The notes: generated by a model not told the origin, from the sequence alone. A DNA stretch of 64,000 nt from Campylobacteraceae bacterium (GCA_013215945.1 JABSOM010000005.1:124001-188000); one strand, 5' to 3'; shown: positions 25,460 to 34,266, numbered from the stretch's first letter. Numbers and translations are program-made.

Positions 25460-25699
25460 TTAGGCTTTTATATTTAATAATATATCTTGAACCGCATTTT
25501 GTGTTGATATTACACCCGCATTTGCTTCATAAGAAATTTGCAAAGGTATTTGTTCTGTAATTTCTTCTAATAATGATGATGAAACTTCTTGTAAACCTGG
25601 ATCACCAAGAGCAGAAGCAATTTTTGATATATTCACGGCATTTTGTGCTAATTCTTGTTGAGTAGCTAACATTGAGCTTATGTTACTGTTAATTTCCAT
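25460..25699 (-). CDS. Minimal flagellar rod/hook-like protein (79 aa)
   Basis: The N-terminal part reads SSMLATQQELAQNAVNISKIA, resembling the conserved N-terminal motif of axial flagellar proteins ('sgL.a.q.r..v.a.NIAN'). The C-terminus reads SYEANAGVISTQNAVQDILL, resembling the rod C-terminal motif ('YqANakvi.t.d.ml..ll'). The central domains of FlgB/C/E/G are missing, so only the two D0 helices remain. It has AAGGATAAAT before its ATG and lies 2 bases after an 83-residue partner. Role unknown; it may be a flagellar cap, plug or regulator. Confidence 0.6.
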   Translation of the reverse strand: MEINSNISSMLATQQELAQNAVNISKIASALGDPGLQEVSSSLLEEITEQIPLQISYEANAGVISTQNAVQDILLNIKA

Positions 25700-25701
25700 A
25701 T

Positions 25702-25953
25702 TTATCCTTTATACGATAGGGATTCCAATAATGCTTTGTTTAAATAAGCAGTGGAATTAAGTTGTGCTTTGATGTTATTTGTTTCATCTTTATATTCATC
25801 TTGCGATGAAAAAGAGTTTGTGGCATTTGTATTATCGCTGCGCTCAAAGGTAGATTTATTTTCTTCTTTTTTATCAATTTGATCAATTTGTAATTTTGAA
25901 TCTTGTCTTTGAATATAAAGAGTGGAGGGGGATGTTATGTTATTTATGTCCAT
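25702..25953 (-). CDS. Small hypothetical protein, partner of rod-like gene
   Basis: 83 residues, polar and low in Cys (SKLQIDQIDKKEENKSTFER, then TAYLNKALLESLSYKG). The opening MDINNI resembles the MDVNNI opening of the flagellin-like protein at 42563, which suggests a shared export or family signal. AAAGGATATTTT precedes the ATG. Not recognised; coupled to the rod-like gene, so a flagellar link is inferred. Confidence 0.55.
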   Translation of the reverse strand: MDINNITSPSTLYIQRQDSKLQIDQIDKKEENKSTFERSDNTNATNSFSSQDEYKDETNNIKAQLNSTAYLNKALLESLSYKG

Positions 25954-26043
25954 AAAATATCCTTTGTTATATTAAGTATAGCGGATAATTTTTTTTTATG
26001 CAAAATTAATGAATTTTTGATTTGTATTTGAGGCTTTCTAAAT

Positions 26044-26075
26044 AAAGGTTATGTTTTTTGAATGACATAACCTTT
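26044..26075 (-). terminator. Terminator hairpin of the SulP gene
   Basis: AAAGGTTATG and CATAACCTTT form a perfect 10-bp stem around a 12-nt loop, just after the SulP stop on the minus strand, followed by TTTATTT. A modest terminator. Confidence 0.55.
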
Positions 26076-26082
26076 AATTTTA

Positions 26083-27627
26083 TTAATAATCTATTGCAAC
26101 TTTATATTTAGGGTCATTTTCTTCATACGTACAAAAAGGACCAGCATCTTTTAAAATCTTTTTACAATCTTCACTTAAATGTCTAATGGTTAATTTTTTT
26201 CCAGCATTAGCATATTTTTTAGTAATAGTATCAATAGCTTCAACGCCTGATATATCCATAACTCTTGCATCTTTAAAATCAAGAATTACTTCAATTGGAT
26301 CATGTTTTAAGTCAAAAAGTTCAAAAAATGATGTTGTAGAACCAAAAAACAAAGGACCATCAAATTCATAAATCTTTTTACCATCATCATCTAAAAATGT
26401 TCGTGAGCTAACTTTTGAATGATTCCAAGCAAATACTAAAGCAGAAATAATAATACCTGTAATAACAGCAATTGCCAAATCTGCATACACTGTAATTGCT
26501 GTAACAATTATTAAAACAAATCTGTCTGAATTAGGCATATATCTGAATCTGTTTCCACTTTCCCATTCAAAAGTACCAATAGATACCATAAACATGATAC
26601 CAACTAATACAGCAACAGGAATAAGTGCAATAAAATCAGGTAAAATAACAACAAAAGAAATCAATAATAATGCAGCGGTAATTGCTGATAATCTACCCCA
26701 ACCATTGTTTGAAAAGTTAATTATACTTTGACCAATCATTGCACAACCAGCCATTCCACCAAAGAAACCACAAGTAACATTTCCAATTCCTTGTGCAATA
26801 CATTCTTGGTTTCCGCTTCCTCTTTTTCCACCCATTTCATCTAACACAGAAAGTGTTAATAAAGATTCAATTAAACCAACTAAAGCTACTAAAATTGAAT
26901 AAGGAAGAACAAGTAAAATTGATTCCATATTAATATGTAAAGTAGGCAGTGCAAAAGAAGGAAGAGAGCCTGAAATATTAGCTAAATCTCCCACTCGTTT
27001 TGTATCTAAATCCATAGTAATAACCAAAACAGAAATAACAACAATAGCTACAAGTCCTGAAGGAATTGCCGATGATATTTTTGGGAAATACTTAACAATA
27101 ATCATGGTTGCAGCTACAAGTGCATACATAATCCAGTTTTCACCTTCAAAAAGCGGAAATTGTGCCATAGCAATTACTATTGCCAAACCATTTACAAAAC
27201 CGTACATAGCTGGTTGAGGAACCAAACGAATAAGTTTCCCCAGTTTTAATAAACCAATTATTATTTGAATACTTCCTGATATTAAAGTGGCCAATAATAT
27301 ATACTGTAAAATATAGGTTGAAAGTTCACCGTTGTTTACTAAAGTATCGTAGGCCTCTTTAGGAAGTGCATCTTTTACTTTTATGCTTAATCCTACTAAT
27401 ACTACTGCAACTGCCCCTGTTGCACCTGAAATCATTCCTGCTTTACCACCAATTAATGCGGTAATTATTCCAAGAATAAAAGCAGTGTATAGTCCTACTA
27501 AAGGAGAAACTCCTGCAATAATAGAGAATGCAATAGCCTCTGGTACTAAAGCAACTGCAACAACAATTCCAGAAAGGATATCACTTTTTGCACTTTGCCC
27601 AATTAATGTGTCTTTTATATTTAACAA
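26083..27627 (-). CDS. SulP family anion permease with STAS domain
   Basis: 514 residues with about twelve helices. SulP signatures include SGIVVAVALVPEAIAFSIIAG near the start and GGMAGCAMIGQSIINFSNNG with AGCAMIGQS. The cytoplasmic STAS domain begins after FDGPLFFGSTTSFFELF and has VILDFKDARVMDISGVEAI. SulP proteins carry sulfate, bicarbonate or dicarboxylates; the substrate cannot be told from sequence. In ocean and host-associated relatives bicarbonate uptake is common. Confidence 0.92.
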   Translation of the reverse strand: MLNIKDTLIGQSAKSDILSGIVVAVALVPEAIAFSIIAGVSPLVGLYTAFILGIITALIGGKAGMISGATGAVAVVLVGLSIKVKDALPKEAYDTLVNNGELSTYILQYILLATLISGSIQIIIGLLKLGKLIRLVPQPAMYGFVNGLAIVIAMAQFPLFEGENWIMYALVAATMIIVKYFPKISSAIPSGLVAIVVISVLVITMDLDTKRVGDLANISGSLPSFALPTLHINMESILLVLPYSILVALVGLIESLLTLSVLDEMGGKRGSGNQECIAQGIGNVTCGFFGGMAGCAMIGQSIINFSNNGWGRLSAITAALLLISFVVILPDFIALIPVAVLVGIMFMVSIGTFEWESGNRFRYMPNSDRFVLIIVTAITVYADLAIAVITGIIISALVFAWNHSKVSSRTFLDDDGKKIYEFDGPLFFGSTTSFFELFDLKHDPIEVILDFKDARVMDISGVEAIDTITKKYANAGKKLTIRHLSEDCKKILKDAGPFCTYEENDPKYKVAIDY

Positions 27628-27735
27628 AATATTAGCCTTTTATTTAAAACGCGATTATAGCGAAATGTTATTAAATATACACAGTTTATTTTCTTTTGTA
27701 ATTAGTCTTTAAAGCTTTTTTGCTATAATCACTTA

Positions 27736-28833
27736 ATGAAAAATGACTTTGTAAAAACACTTGGTTTTAAATTAATTTTATTATTAGTAACCATAATTCT
27801 GACGTTCTTTACTACTATATATATGTTTAATACCCAAATAGATAAACTTAAACTTCAAATTGATAGTATTTTTTTTGCTAATCTTGTACCTGTTCTTAAG
27901 CTTCAAAAAGTAGAGAATTCCTATAAAGATTTAATTATATGCATCAAAGAAAACAATAATTGTGACAGAAGCCTCTTTATTGATGAAATACACAAAAACT
28001 GGCAGTACTACAATAAATCCTACAAAACTATTGAAGAAAAAATGGTTGTAGTGCGTGTTGATAAAGCAATGAAAAATGCACTAAAAGTGAATGCTTCTAT
28101 AAAAAATTATAAATTAATGCTTCAAAAAATAAATTTTTTAATTGCTTATGAAATTGATGGTGCCTACAAAGAAAGGAAAAACTTCCTAAATGATTATTTG
28201 AGTATGAAAAACTATTTGTTGTATAGTTTGATTGTTCTTGTTTTTATTGCTTTAGCCATTATTTCTTTTATAATAGTTTCAATTATTAAAAAAGACAAAG
28301 ATCTAAATTATTTGAATAAAAAATATAAAAATGACTCAATTACAGATGCTATGACTAAATTATACAATAGAAAACACTTTGATACTTTGTTTGATCATTT
28401 GCCTAAAATTTCTAAAGAAAATCATTGGAAAAGTGCATTTATTATGTGTGATATTGATCATTTTAAACAATACAATGATACTTATGGACATGATATGGGG
28501 GATACCACCTTAAAAGAAGTATCAAAAGTATTAAAAGAATATTTTAATAAAGAATACGAATATGTTTTTCGTTTAGGTGGAGAAGAGTTTGGAGTATTAC
28601 TATTTGACACAGACCTGAGTATTTTAGAGCAATGTTTAGATGATATTAATAAAAATATAGTAAGATTACAAATTGAACACAAAAACTCTTCTTGTTTGGC
28701 TTTTGTTAGTATTTCTATGGGGGCTGTTATGTATACGAGTAAAAATGAATATTCATCCAATCAATTATACAAACTGGCTGACCAAAAACTCTATAAATCG
28801 AAAAACTCTGGAAGAAATAAATACACACTTTAA
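27736..28833 (+). CDS. Membrane-bound diguanylate cyclase (GGDEF)
   Basis: 365 residues. A helix near residues 9-29 and another near 157-177 bound a helical periplasmic sensor region. The cytoplasmic GGDEF domain has DAMTKLYNRKHFD, MCDIDHFKQYNDTYGHDMGD and active motif RLGGEEFGVLLF. The inhibitory RxxD site five residues before GGEEF reads KEYE, so product inhibition at the usual I-site is probably absent. It makes cyclic di-GMP. The start ATG lies right after a TATAATCAC sequence that may be a -10, leaving little room for a leader. Confidence 0.88.
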   Translation: MKNDFVKTLGFKLILLLVTIILTFFTTIYMFNTQIDKLKLQIDSIFFANLVPVLKLQKVENSYKDLIICIKENNNCDRSLFIDEIHKNWQYYNKSYKTIEEKMVVVRVDKAMKNALKVNASIKNYKLMLQKINFLIAYEIDGAYKERKNFLNDYLSMKNYLLYSLIVLVFIALAIISFIIVSIIKKDKDLNYLNKKYKNDSITDAMTKLYNRKHFDTLFDHLPKISKENHWKSAFIMCDIDHFKQYNDTYGHDMGDTTLKEVSKVLKEYFNKEYEYVFRLGGEEFGVLLFDTDLSILEQCLDDINKNIVRLQIEHKNSSCLAFVSISMGAVMYTSKNEYSSNQLYKLADQKLYKSKNSGRNKYTL

Positions 28834-28843
28834 AGGATAGAAT

Positions 28844-29395
28844 TTGGATTTTTTATTTAATAAAAATCATCATTTTAATTTAGCTAATTTAACAACATTT
28901 ATGAATATTGCATCGGGTATTATAGCAATATATTTTTTAACCCATCAAGACTTTATATTTGCAGCTGTTTTTGCATGGCTGGGTGGTGCTTTTGATATAA
29001 TTGATGGTAAAATCGCAAGGAAATATAAACTTTCTACTGAATTTGGTATTCAACTTGATTCTTATGCTGATTTTTTATCCTTTGTTATTGTTCCTGTAAT
29101 GTATATATACTTTGCTATTTTTGAAAGCTCAATGATTAATAAAGCACTGCTTGCTGTAGTTTTTATATTTTATGTTATTTCGGGACTAAGACGTTTAATT
29201 CAATTTAATATAGATGCTCAAGAAGGTGAAGTTACAAAATACTTTACAGGAATACCTACGCCTCTAGGCGCTATTTTATTATTCGCTTCTTATTTAGCAT
29301 GGACTAGTGGTTATGTGCCAGAAGAGTTAATTTTAGTATTTATGATTCTTGTAGCTTATATGTTAAACTCAAAAATTAAAATCCCTCACCCTTAA
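28844..29395 (+). CDS. pssA: CDP-alcohol phosphatidyltransferase, likely phosphatidylserine synthase
   Basis: 183 residues with several helices. The CDP-alcohol motif D-G-x2-A-R-x8-G-x3-D-x3-D is exact in DGKIARKYKLSTEFGIQLD and the following SYAD. ISGLRRLIQFN and FTGIPTPLGA fit the PssA group. It makes phosphatidylserine, the precursor of phosphatidylethanolamine, in the inner membrane. The start appears to be a TTG after AAGGATAGAA; its last base overlaps the Ppx start. Confidence 0.82.
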   Translation: MDFLFNKNHHFNLANLTTFMNIASGIIAIYFLTHQDFIFAAVFAWLGGAFDIIDGKIARKYKLSTEFGIQLDSYADFLSFVIVPVMYIYFAIFESSMINKALLAVVFIFYVISGLRRLIQFNIDAQEGEVTKYFTGIPTPLGAILLFASYLAWTSGYVPEELILVFMILVAYMLNSKIKIPHP

Positions 29396-30309
29396 TGAGT
29401 ATTATAACAGCTATAGATTTAGGCTCTAATTCTTTTAGAGTTTTAATATACGATTGTAAAAAAGAACTTATACTGGCTTCTCACAATGAAGTTGTTGGCA
29501 TGGCAGATGGTCTTACTCATACGGGATGTATTTCTAAAGAAGCACAAGAAAGAGTAATAAATGCAATTAATACAACATCCGAAGAAATGAAGTATGATAC
29601 AAGTAGGGCTATTTGTGTAACAACAGCGGCCATGCGAATGGCATCAAATGCAAAAGAGGTTCTTTGTTATTTTAAAGAAAAAACAGGCGCAAGTTTTGAA
29701 ATAATTGATGGCAAGGAAGAAGCAAGGTTAACGCTTTTAGCTGTTAAATATGCATTAAAAAGAGAAAAAATTGTCTCAGATAATTTCATTTTATTAGATA
29801 TTGGTGGAGGCTCACTTGAACTTATTGTTAATACAAAAGATAAATACATTGCTCATAGTTTTAACTTTGGAATTGTTACATTAACGCAAAAACATTATAA
29901 ACAAACAGAACTTGAAAATTTTCTAGAAAAAAGAAAAAAAGAAATAAACAATTTTTTAAGTACTATGGATATTGATTATACGAAATATTCTTTTGTAGCT
30001 ACTGCGGGAACTCCTACAACAATTGCAGCCATGAAACTGGGTCAAGACTTTTTTAATTATAATAAAAATGATGTTAATGGAAGTATTGTAAATTTGGATG
30101 ATTTAGACAAATCTTTAGATATTTTAAAAAATTCTTCTAAAAGTGAAATAAGAAACTTAGTGGGTGAAGGAAGAGTTGATTTTATTGAAATTGGTATTTA
30201 TATTTACAGAGCCATTTTTGAAGTATTAAATAAAAAAGAATCAATAGTTTTAGATGATGGGTTAAGAGAAGGAGTAGCTCTTAATTATGCTTTGAAGAAG
30301 ACTATTTAG
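29395..30309 (+). CDS. ppx: Ppx/GppA family phosphatase
   Basis: 304 residues of the actin-like ASKHA fold: AIDLGSNSFRVLIYD at the start, VTTAAMRMASNAKEVL and LLDIGGGSLELIV in the phosphate loops, and a final DDGLREGVAL. It hydrolyses polyphosphate or pppGpp. At about 300 residues it is the short form lacking the C-terminal HD domain. The ATG shares one base with the pssA stop. It is the last core gene before the integrated island. Confidence 0.9.
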   Translation: MSIITAIDLGSNSFRVLIYDCKKELILASHNEVVGMADGLTHTGCISKEAQERVINAINTTSEEMKYDTSRAICVTTAAMRMASNAKEVLCYFKEKTGASFEIIDGKEEARLTLLAVKYALKREKIVSDNFILLDIGGGSLELIVNTKDKYIAHSFNFGIVTLTQKHYKQTELENFLEKRKKEINNFLSTMDIDYTKYSFVATAGTPTTIAAMKLGQDFFNYNKNDVNGSIVNLDDLDKSLDILKNSSKSEIRNLVGEGRVDFIEIGIYIYRAIFEVLNKKESIVLDDGLREGVALNYALKKTI

Positions 30310-30344
30310 ACAATAGCCGACTTACTCGATAAATAGGGCTCTAT

Positions 30345-31391
30345 TTAAGAGGTGTGTCGATTTTGTGCGTTTTCTATATCTAAAACAACTCTTTTTGAGT
30401 CTTCTTTCGGAATATATCTATAATATCTTTCAAGTGTTATTCTTGGGTTTTTATGTCTTAACATAAAAGATACCCATTCTAATTTTTCTCCTGCTATTAA
30501 TTTTAAACTAGCAAAAGTATGTCTTGTTTGATAAATATTTCTTATTACCATATCTAAACTTTTCAACAGTTTCTTAAATTTAATATTCAAACTATCACTT
30601 GATTTATATATTTTATTTCTCTGCTCAGAATAAAAGATATTTTTTCTTAGTCCTGTTTTTAATTGTTCATTCTTAAAATACTTAAGTGCCTCAATTGGTA
30701 AGTCAATTTCTGCTAGAGAATTTTTTGTTTTAGGCTTTTGTAGAAAACCATTTGTCATTGTTTTATTTATGGAAATAGTATTTCTATTAAAATCAATATC
30801 TTCCCATGAAAGAGCTATTAATTCTCCTGGTCTTATTCCTGTAAAAAACGAGATTGCTAAAAAGTTTCCAAATGAATTAGATTTTGCACTCGTAATGAGT
30901 ACCATCACTTCTTCTAAAGTAAATGGGATAACCTTATAATCACTTTTTAATGATGGTTTTTTAAGCACAAAAGGGGTTGCAGAAATATGCTCACATAATA
31001 TGGCATTTTCTACTGCAGCCTTTAAAAGCGTTTCACAACCTTTCAATGTGCTAAGATCAGTAAATGTTTTATACCATTCCTTTACATCAATTGGCTTTAG
31101 TTCTGTAATTAGCTTTTTATCGAAATATGGAACAATTCTACTATTGAAAAAGCCTAAGTATGTTACGCATGTAGTAGATTTTAAAGTCTTTTCTTTTTCA
31201 TTCAACACTTCTACACATAGTTCAATAATGGTAGGTATTTTTTTATTAACATTAAATTTGTTAAAGAACTCGTCATTTTTAGCATAGCTTTTAAATAACT
31301 TCCTGTTTGCTTTTGTATCTTCTAATTTAGTAGATACTCTTTTCCCATTGATACGAGCATACAGCGTACCATTTCTATGATAAAAGGTCAT
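30345..31391 (-). CDS. Tyrosine recombinase / phage-type integrase
   Basis: 348 residues. An N-terminal SAM-like core-binding domain (residues about 55-150) precedes the catalytic domain. Catalytic residues are visible: Arg in FFTGIRPGELIALSWEDIDF, then TRHTFASLKL (His-x-x-x motif with Arg), LRHKNPRITLERYYRY (His and the Tyr). All required residues appear present, so the enzyme may be active. It overlaps the excisionase-like gene by 4 bases (ATGA). Its 3' end abuts ppx, so the left junction lies in or next to its own terminal codons. Confidence 0.9.
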   Translation of the reverse strand: MTFYHRNGTLYARINGKRVSTKLEDTKANRKLFKSYAKNDEFFNKFNVNKKIPTIIELCVEVLNEKEKTLKSTTCVTYLGFFNSRIVPYFDKKLITELKPIDVKEWYKTFTDLSTLKGCETLLKAAVENAILCEHISATPFVLKKPSLKSDYKVIPFTLEEVMVLITSAKSNSFGNFLAISFFTGIRPGELIALSWEDIDFNRNTISINKTMTNGFLQKPKTKNSLAEIDLPIEALKYFKNEQLKTGLRKNIFYSEQRNKIYKSSDSLNIKFKKLLKSLDMVIRNIYQTRHTFASLKLIAGEKLEWVSFMLRHKNPRITLERYYRYIPKEDSKRVVLDIENAQNRHTS

Positions 31392-31684
31392 TTTGTGTTC
31401 TCCTTGAACTCCAAAATACCACTCTCTATAAAAGTGATTTTAGTTTTATTCCCCTTAATCTCTCTTATAAAGTGAATATTGATTTTTAACCTACCATCTT
31501 TCATCATTACTTTTAATTTACTTTCACTTATATGTAAGAACTGTAAAACTCCTACTCTTTTTGTTAAATCAAGTTCTGGTACTAATGCAGTTTTTAAAAC
31601 AGGTACTTCACTTCTTAGCCTTTTTAATTCATCAAGAAGTTCTGGTATTAGTTCTAACAATTCAAAATCTATTATTTTACTCAT
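31388..31684 (-). CDS. Excisionase-like small DNA-binding protein
   Basis: 98 residues. The middle part, KRVGVLQFLHISESKLKVMMKDGRLKINIHFI, has the layout of a MerR/excisionase winged helix ('lt..evA..L.iS..tv..w.k.Gkl'). The N-terminal 40 residues form a Leu-rich helix that could be a coiled coil. AAAAGGAGGGATAAAACA before the ATG is an unusually strong ribosome site. Coupled directly to the integrase, it probably directs excision or regulates the element. Confidence 0.7.
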   Translation of the reverse strand: MSKIIDFELLELIPELLDELKRLRSEVPVLKTALVPELDLTKRVGVLQFLHISESKLKVMMKDGRLKINIHFIREIKGNKTKITFIESGILEFKENTK

Positions 31685-31754
31685 TGTTTTATCCCTCCTT
31701 TTAATTTAAATAGCTATCTGACATTTTTATGACAAATATTTGTTATACTTTTCA

Positions 31755-31818
31755 GCGATACAAACCCTATACTTAAGACTGCATAACGTATGTGTGTGCT
31801 TAGGGTTTGTTTATTTTT
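31755..31818 (+). ncRNA. Candidate small RNA in the island
   Basis: On the plus strand, opposite to all nearby genes, an extended -10 TGTTATACT (31741-31749) precedes a region starting CAGCG. It folds as ACAAACCCTA (31760-31769) with TAGGGTTTGT (31801-31810), an inner GCATA/ATGC-type arm, and ends in TTTATTTTTATT. That is the form of a short RNA with an intrinsic terminator of about 60 bases. It has no credible reading frame. A plain terminator read on the minus strand is unlikely because no T-run follows on that side. Confidence 0.45.
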
Positions 31819-31838
31819 ATTAAGTTTCTGAAATTTAA

Positions 31839-32639
31839 CTATAATATTGTATTTTCGATTGCTCTTGTAGAATATTTTTTGTTTTCGTCAATTAATATCG
31901 TTAGATAGTTAGCAGCATGTTTTTTTACCATAATCATTCCACCTTCTCTTCTCCATTTTTCTAATGCAATAGAAGAATCAAGAATCATACTGTCATCTAG
32001 TGGATCATTGAAATCCTTTGGATATTCTACAAAACTAAATAAAGTAATAATACTACTTTCTGCTAGCCTAAAATTTGCGCTATTACTGAATATATTAGCC
32101 ATTACAAGGTCTTCATTTTCATTCTCCTCATAAGGTAAACCTGCAAAAAAAGACAAACACTGATACTCTTTAGATTCGAACAAAGTACTTAGCTTGTGTT
32201 TTAGTTGGAACTCTTGTATTTCATATACATCTTTGTGAGAACTTTTCTCAATATTTTTAGATAATTTAATTGCATCGATTAAAACTCTTGCAGCTAAGAT
32301 CCATGTTACTCTATCATTATTTTTGTCTTTTAATAAATCATATACATTTTTGATTTCTTCAAGTGATTTTTCTAGATAAAAGTTAGAAGTCTCATTTACT
32401 TCTTTCTTATCTTCATTTGTATTGGTATTAAGAATTGATTGCATTATTGTTGTAGATGCCAATAATGCAGATAGTCCAATTAATAGACCACTTATTAAAA
32501 AAGCGTTGCCTTCATTTATATTAGAAGAATGACCAATCAAGTTCAATATTACCATTCCAATAAAGTATATTATGAGTGTCCATAATATCCACATAGTAAT
32601 AGCAAGTTTATTTTTTGTTAATGAGTATAATTCCGACAC
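31839..32639 (-). CDS. Membrane protein with shared two-helix module (266 aa), unknown
   Basis: Two helices (about residues 13-34 and 46-66) are followed by a cytoplasmic domain of about 190 residues. The second helix and its exit, FLISGLLIGLSALLASTTIM then QSILNTN, are nearly the same as in the next upstream gene, whereas the cytoplasmic parts differ. The cytoplasmic domain has VTWILAARVLIDAIKLSKNI and SFFAGLPYEENENEDL and is helical; I do not recognise it. The genes at 31839, 32665, 33345 and probably 33993 lie in one direction with gaps of about 25-45 bases and form an operon. Confidence 0.75.
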   Translation of the reverse strand: MSELYSLTKNKLAITMWILWTLIIYFIGMVILNLIGHSSNINEGNAFLISGLLIGLSALLASTTIMQSILNTNTNEDKKEVNETSNFYLEKSLEEIKNVYDLLKDKNNDRVTWILAARVLIDAIKLSKNIEKSSHKDVYEIQEFQLKHKLSTLFESKEYQCLSFFAGLPYEENENEDLVMANIFSNSANFRLAESSIITLFSFVEYPKDFNDPLDDSMILDSSIALEKWRREGGMIMVKKHAANYLTILIDENKKYSTRAIENTIL

Positions 32640-32664
32640 TTTAATCCTTTTATTATTGGTGTAA

Positions 32665-33321
32665 TTAAATTAGTTTTAAATCAACTTTAATTAGTTCTAA
32701 GGCTTTTACACATTTTTCTGATATTACATCTATTTCATTATAGTTTATTTCCATAAAGCATCTACGAATATATTGTTCATCTTCCTCTTCCTGTACTGAA
32801 CCACCATATTTTTGTGCGAACTTTCTTTTCGCTATATTTTCATGTTCAGATTTAAATGGTTCAAGCTTGATTTGATACTCAATATAATAAAGTCTTATAT
32901 GTCGTGAAGTATTTTCAATTTCTTCATAGGTATTTTTTGTGAAAATAAATTCACTAGAAGATAATATTCTAATTATTTCGTTAAATCTTGATTCATTGTT
33001 TAAATAAAACACATCTGTTTTATCGCGCATTAACTCCTGTAGCGTATAGTACACAATTAATCGTCTATCATATAAGTCTCTTTTTTCTTTTTCTTCCTCA
33101 ATTCTATTTGTATTTAATATTGATTGAGTAATCGTTGCAGAAGCTAATAATGCAGATAATCCAATTAGTGCACCACTAATTAGAAATACGTTATCTTTGT
33201 CGATACTTTGGGCATAACCAATGACATTAATAAATATCATTAGAAGTAGCCATGCTATTAAAATTACTAAGAAGAACATTACAACATTAAGTTTTTTCTT
33301 AAAATTTGGTATTTCTGTCAT
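32665..33321 (-). CDS. Membrane protein with shared two-helix module (218 aa), unknown
   Basis: Helices at about residues 12-32 and 45-65 carry FLISGALIGLSALLASATIT and QSILNTN, the module shared with the 266-residue neighbour. The cytoplasmic part is different: helical, charged, with DLYDRRLIVYYTLQELMRD and ISEKCVKALELIKVDLKLI. A paired membrane anchor with swapped soluble domains suggests a hetero-oligomer. The ATG follows AAAAGGATTTAA. Function unknown; an accessory defence or stress role is a guess from the island setting. Confidence 0.75.
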   Translation of the reverse strand: MTEIPNFKKKLNVVMFFLVILIAWLLLMIFINVIGYAQSIDKDNVFLISGALIGLSALLASATITQSILNTNRIEEEKEKRDLYDRRLIVYYTLQELMRDKTDVFYLNNESRFNEIIRILSSSEFIFTKNTYEEIENTSRHIRLYYIEYQIKLEPFKSEHENIAKRKFAQKYGGSVQEEEDEQYIRRCFMEINYNEIDVISEKCVKALELIKVDLKLI

Positions 33322-33344
33322 TTAAATCCTTTTAAATTTATATA

Positions 33345-33947
33345 TTACCTTAACAAATTCTGTAAAAATGGGAAATATAGATATGCCACTTCACCTATTG
33401 ATAACCAAAATATAAACCAAAAATCAGTTAAATATTGTAGATATATTTTTATAATAGCAATTCTTGCTATTATATGACGATAGTGAACGATTTTGTTTAT
33501 TATATTTATGTCAACTAAATCCATATCTTGAAGCTTTTTTTCTATTATTATATCCTGTGTTCTTGCTGATTTTATCGTGTACGTATTATCAACTAAGACT
33601 GCTTCTAGCCTTTCATCATTTTTTTCTTTTTTAATTCTTTGATAAAAAAATGTTGATGCAAGTATTTTTTTTACGTAAATATTTTCTTGAGCTTTAATTT
33701 CATCATTGATCTGCATATACAATTTACAATCATCATTTATATATAAGATATATCTAAAAAGCAAATATGCCCAAATAATTAATAGTAAATTCTTTAATTG
33801 TGACAATAATGTATTCTCAGTTGTAAATATAAATTTTAACCCAAGTAGATTTATTTCCGTTATTGAACCACCTGCTGTAAATGTAAGCAGTATTACAAAT
33901 GATATTATTATTAAATTTCTTCTTTGTCTTAAAAATGCCTCTGACAT
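33345..33947 (-). CDS. Membrane protein of unknown function (200 aa)
   Basis: A helix at about residues 12-30, one at 48-68 (LKNLLLIIWAYLLFRYILYI) and one near the C-terminus (YLTDFWFIFWLSIGEVAYLYF) frame a charged cytoplasmic segment with FYQRIKKEKNDERLEA. It precedes the twin-module genes and is probably in the same transcript. AAAAGGGATTCA precedes its ATG. No family recognised. Confidence 0.7.
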   Translation of the reverse strand: MSEAFLRQRRNLIIISFVILLTFTAGGSITEINLLGLKFIFTTENTLLSQLKNLLLIIWAYLLFRYILYINDDCKLYMQINDEIKAQENIYVKKILASTFFYQRIKKEKNDERLEAVLVDNTYTIKSARTQDIIIEKKLQDMDLVDINIINKIVHYRHIIARIAIIKIYLQYLTDFWFIFWLSIGEVAYLYFPFLQNLLR

Positions 33948-33992
33948 TGAATCCCTTTTGTTTGATTTATGTGTTCTTTTTAGTCTTAGATG

Positions 33993-34082
33993 TTATTGTT
34001 TATTTTTATTTTCTCTAAAATGGATATATACAGTGCTGATAATTGCTAATGTTCCTGGAGCTAAATAAAATATATATTCCAT
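33993..34082 (-). CDS. 29-residue single-helix peptide
   Basis: ATG at 34082 with AAAAGGAATAAAT upstream encodes MEYIFYLAPGTLAIISTVYI followed by HFRENKNKQ: one membrane helix and a basic tail. It lies 45 bases before the 200-residue membrane gene on the same strand. The strong ribosome site and layout make translation likely. Too short for family assignment. Confidence 0.45.
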   Translation of the reverse strand: MEYIFYLAPGTLAIISTVYIHFRENKNKQ

Positions 34083-34266
34083 ATTTATTCCTTTTAAATT
34101 TAGACAAAATGTTATCTAAATCATATTAAAACAACATTATTAAATGAAATAATAAGAATAATCATTTCATATTTTTTTTGCCTTTCAATAGCTTTTACAA
34201 AAGTAACTTTATATTTGGAGTTTTATTTTTTTGATAATATCAATAGTTTTATTTAGGCATAAAAAA
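34083..34266. other. Promoter-bearing gap, no gene
   Basis: AT-rich gap upstream of the membrane-protein operon on the minus strand. TTATTAAATGAAATAATAAG and nearby ATGAAATGATT-like palindromic stretches (about 34136-34172) may carry the promoter. No frame with a ribosome site was seen. Confidence 0.4.

Noticed and set aside
30310-30344. tRNA gene as integration target
   Set aside because: No cloverleaf can be drawn between ppx and the integrase.
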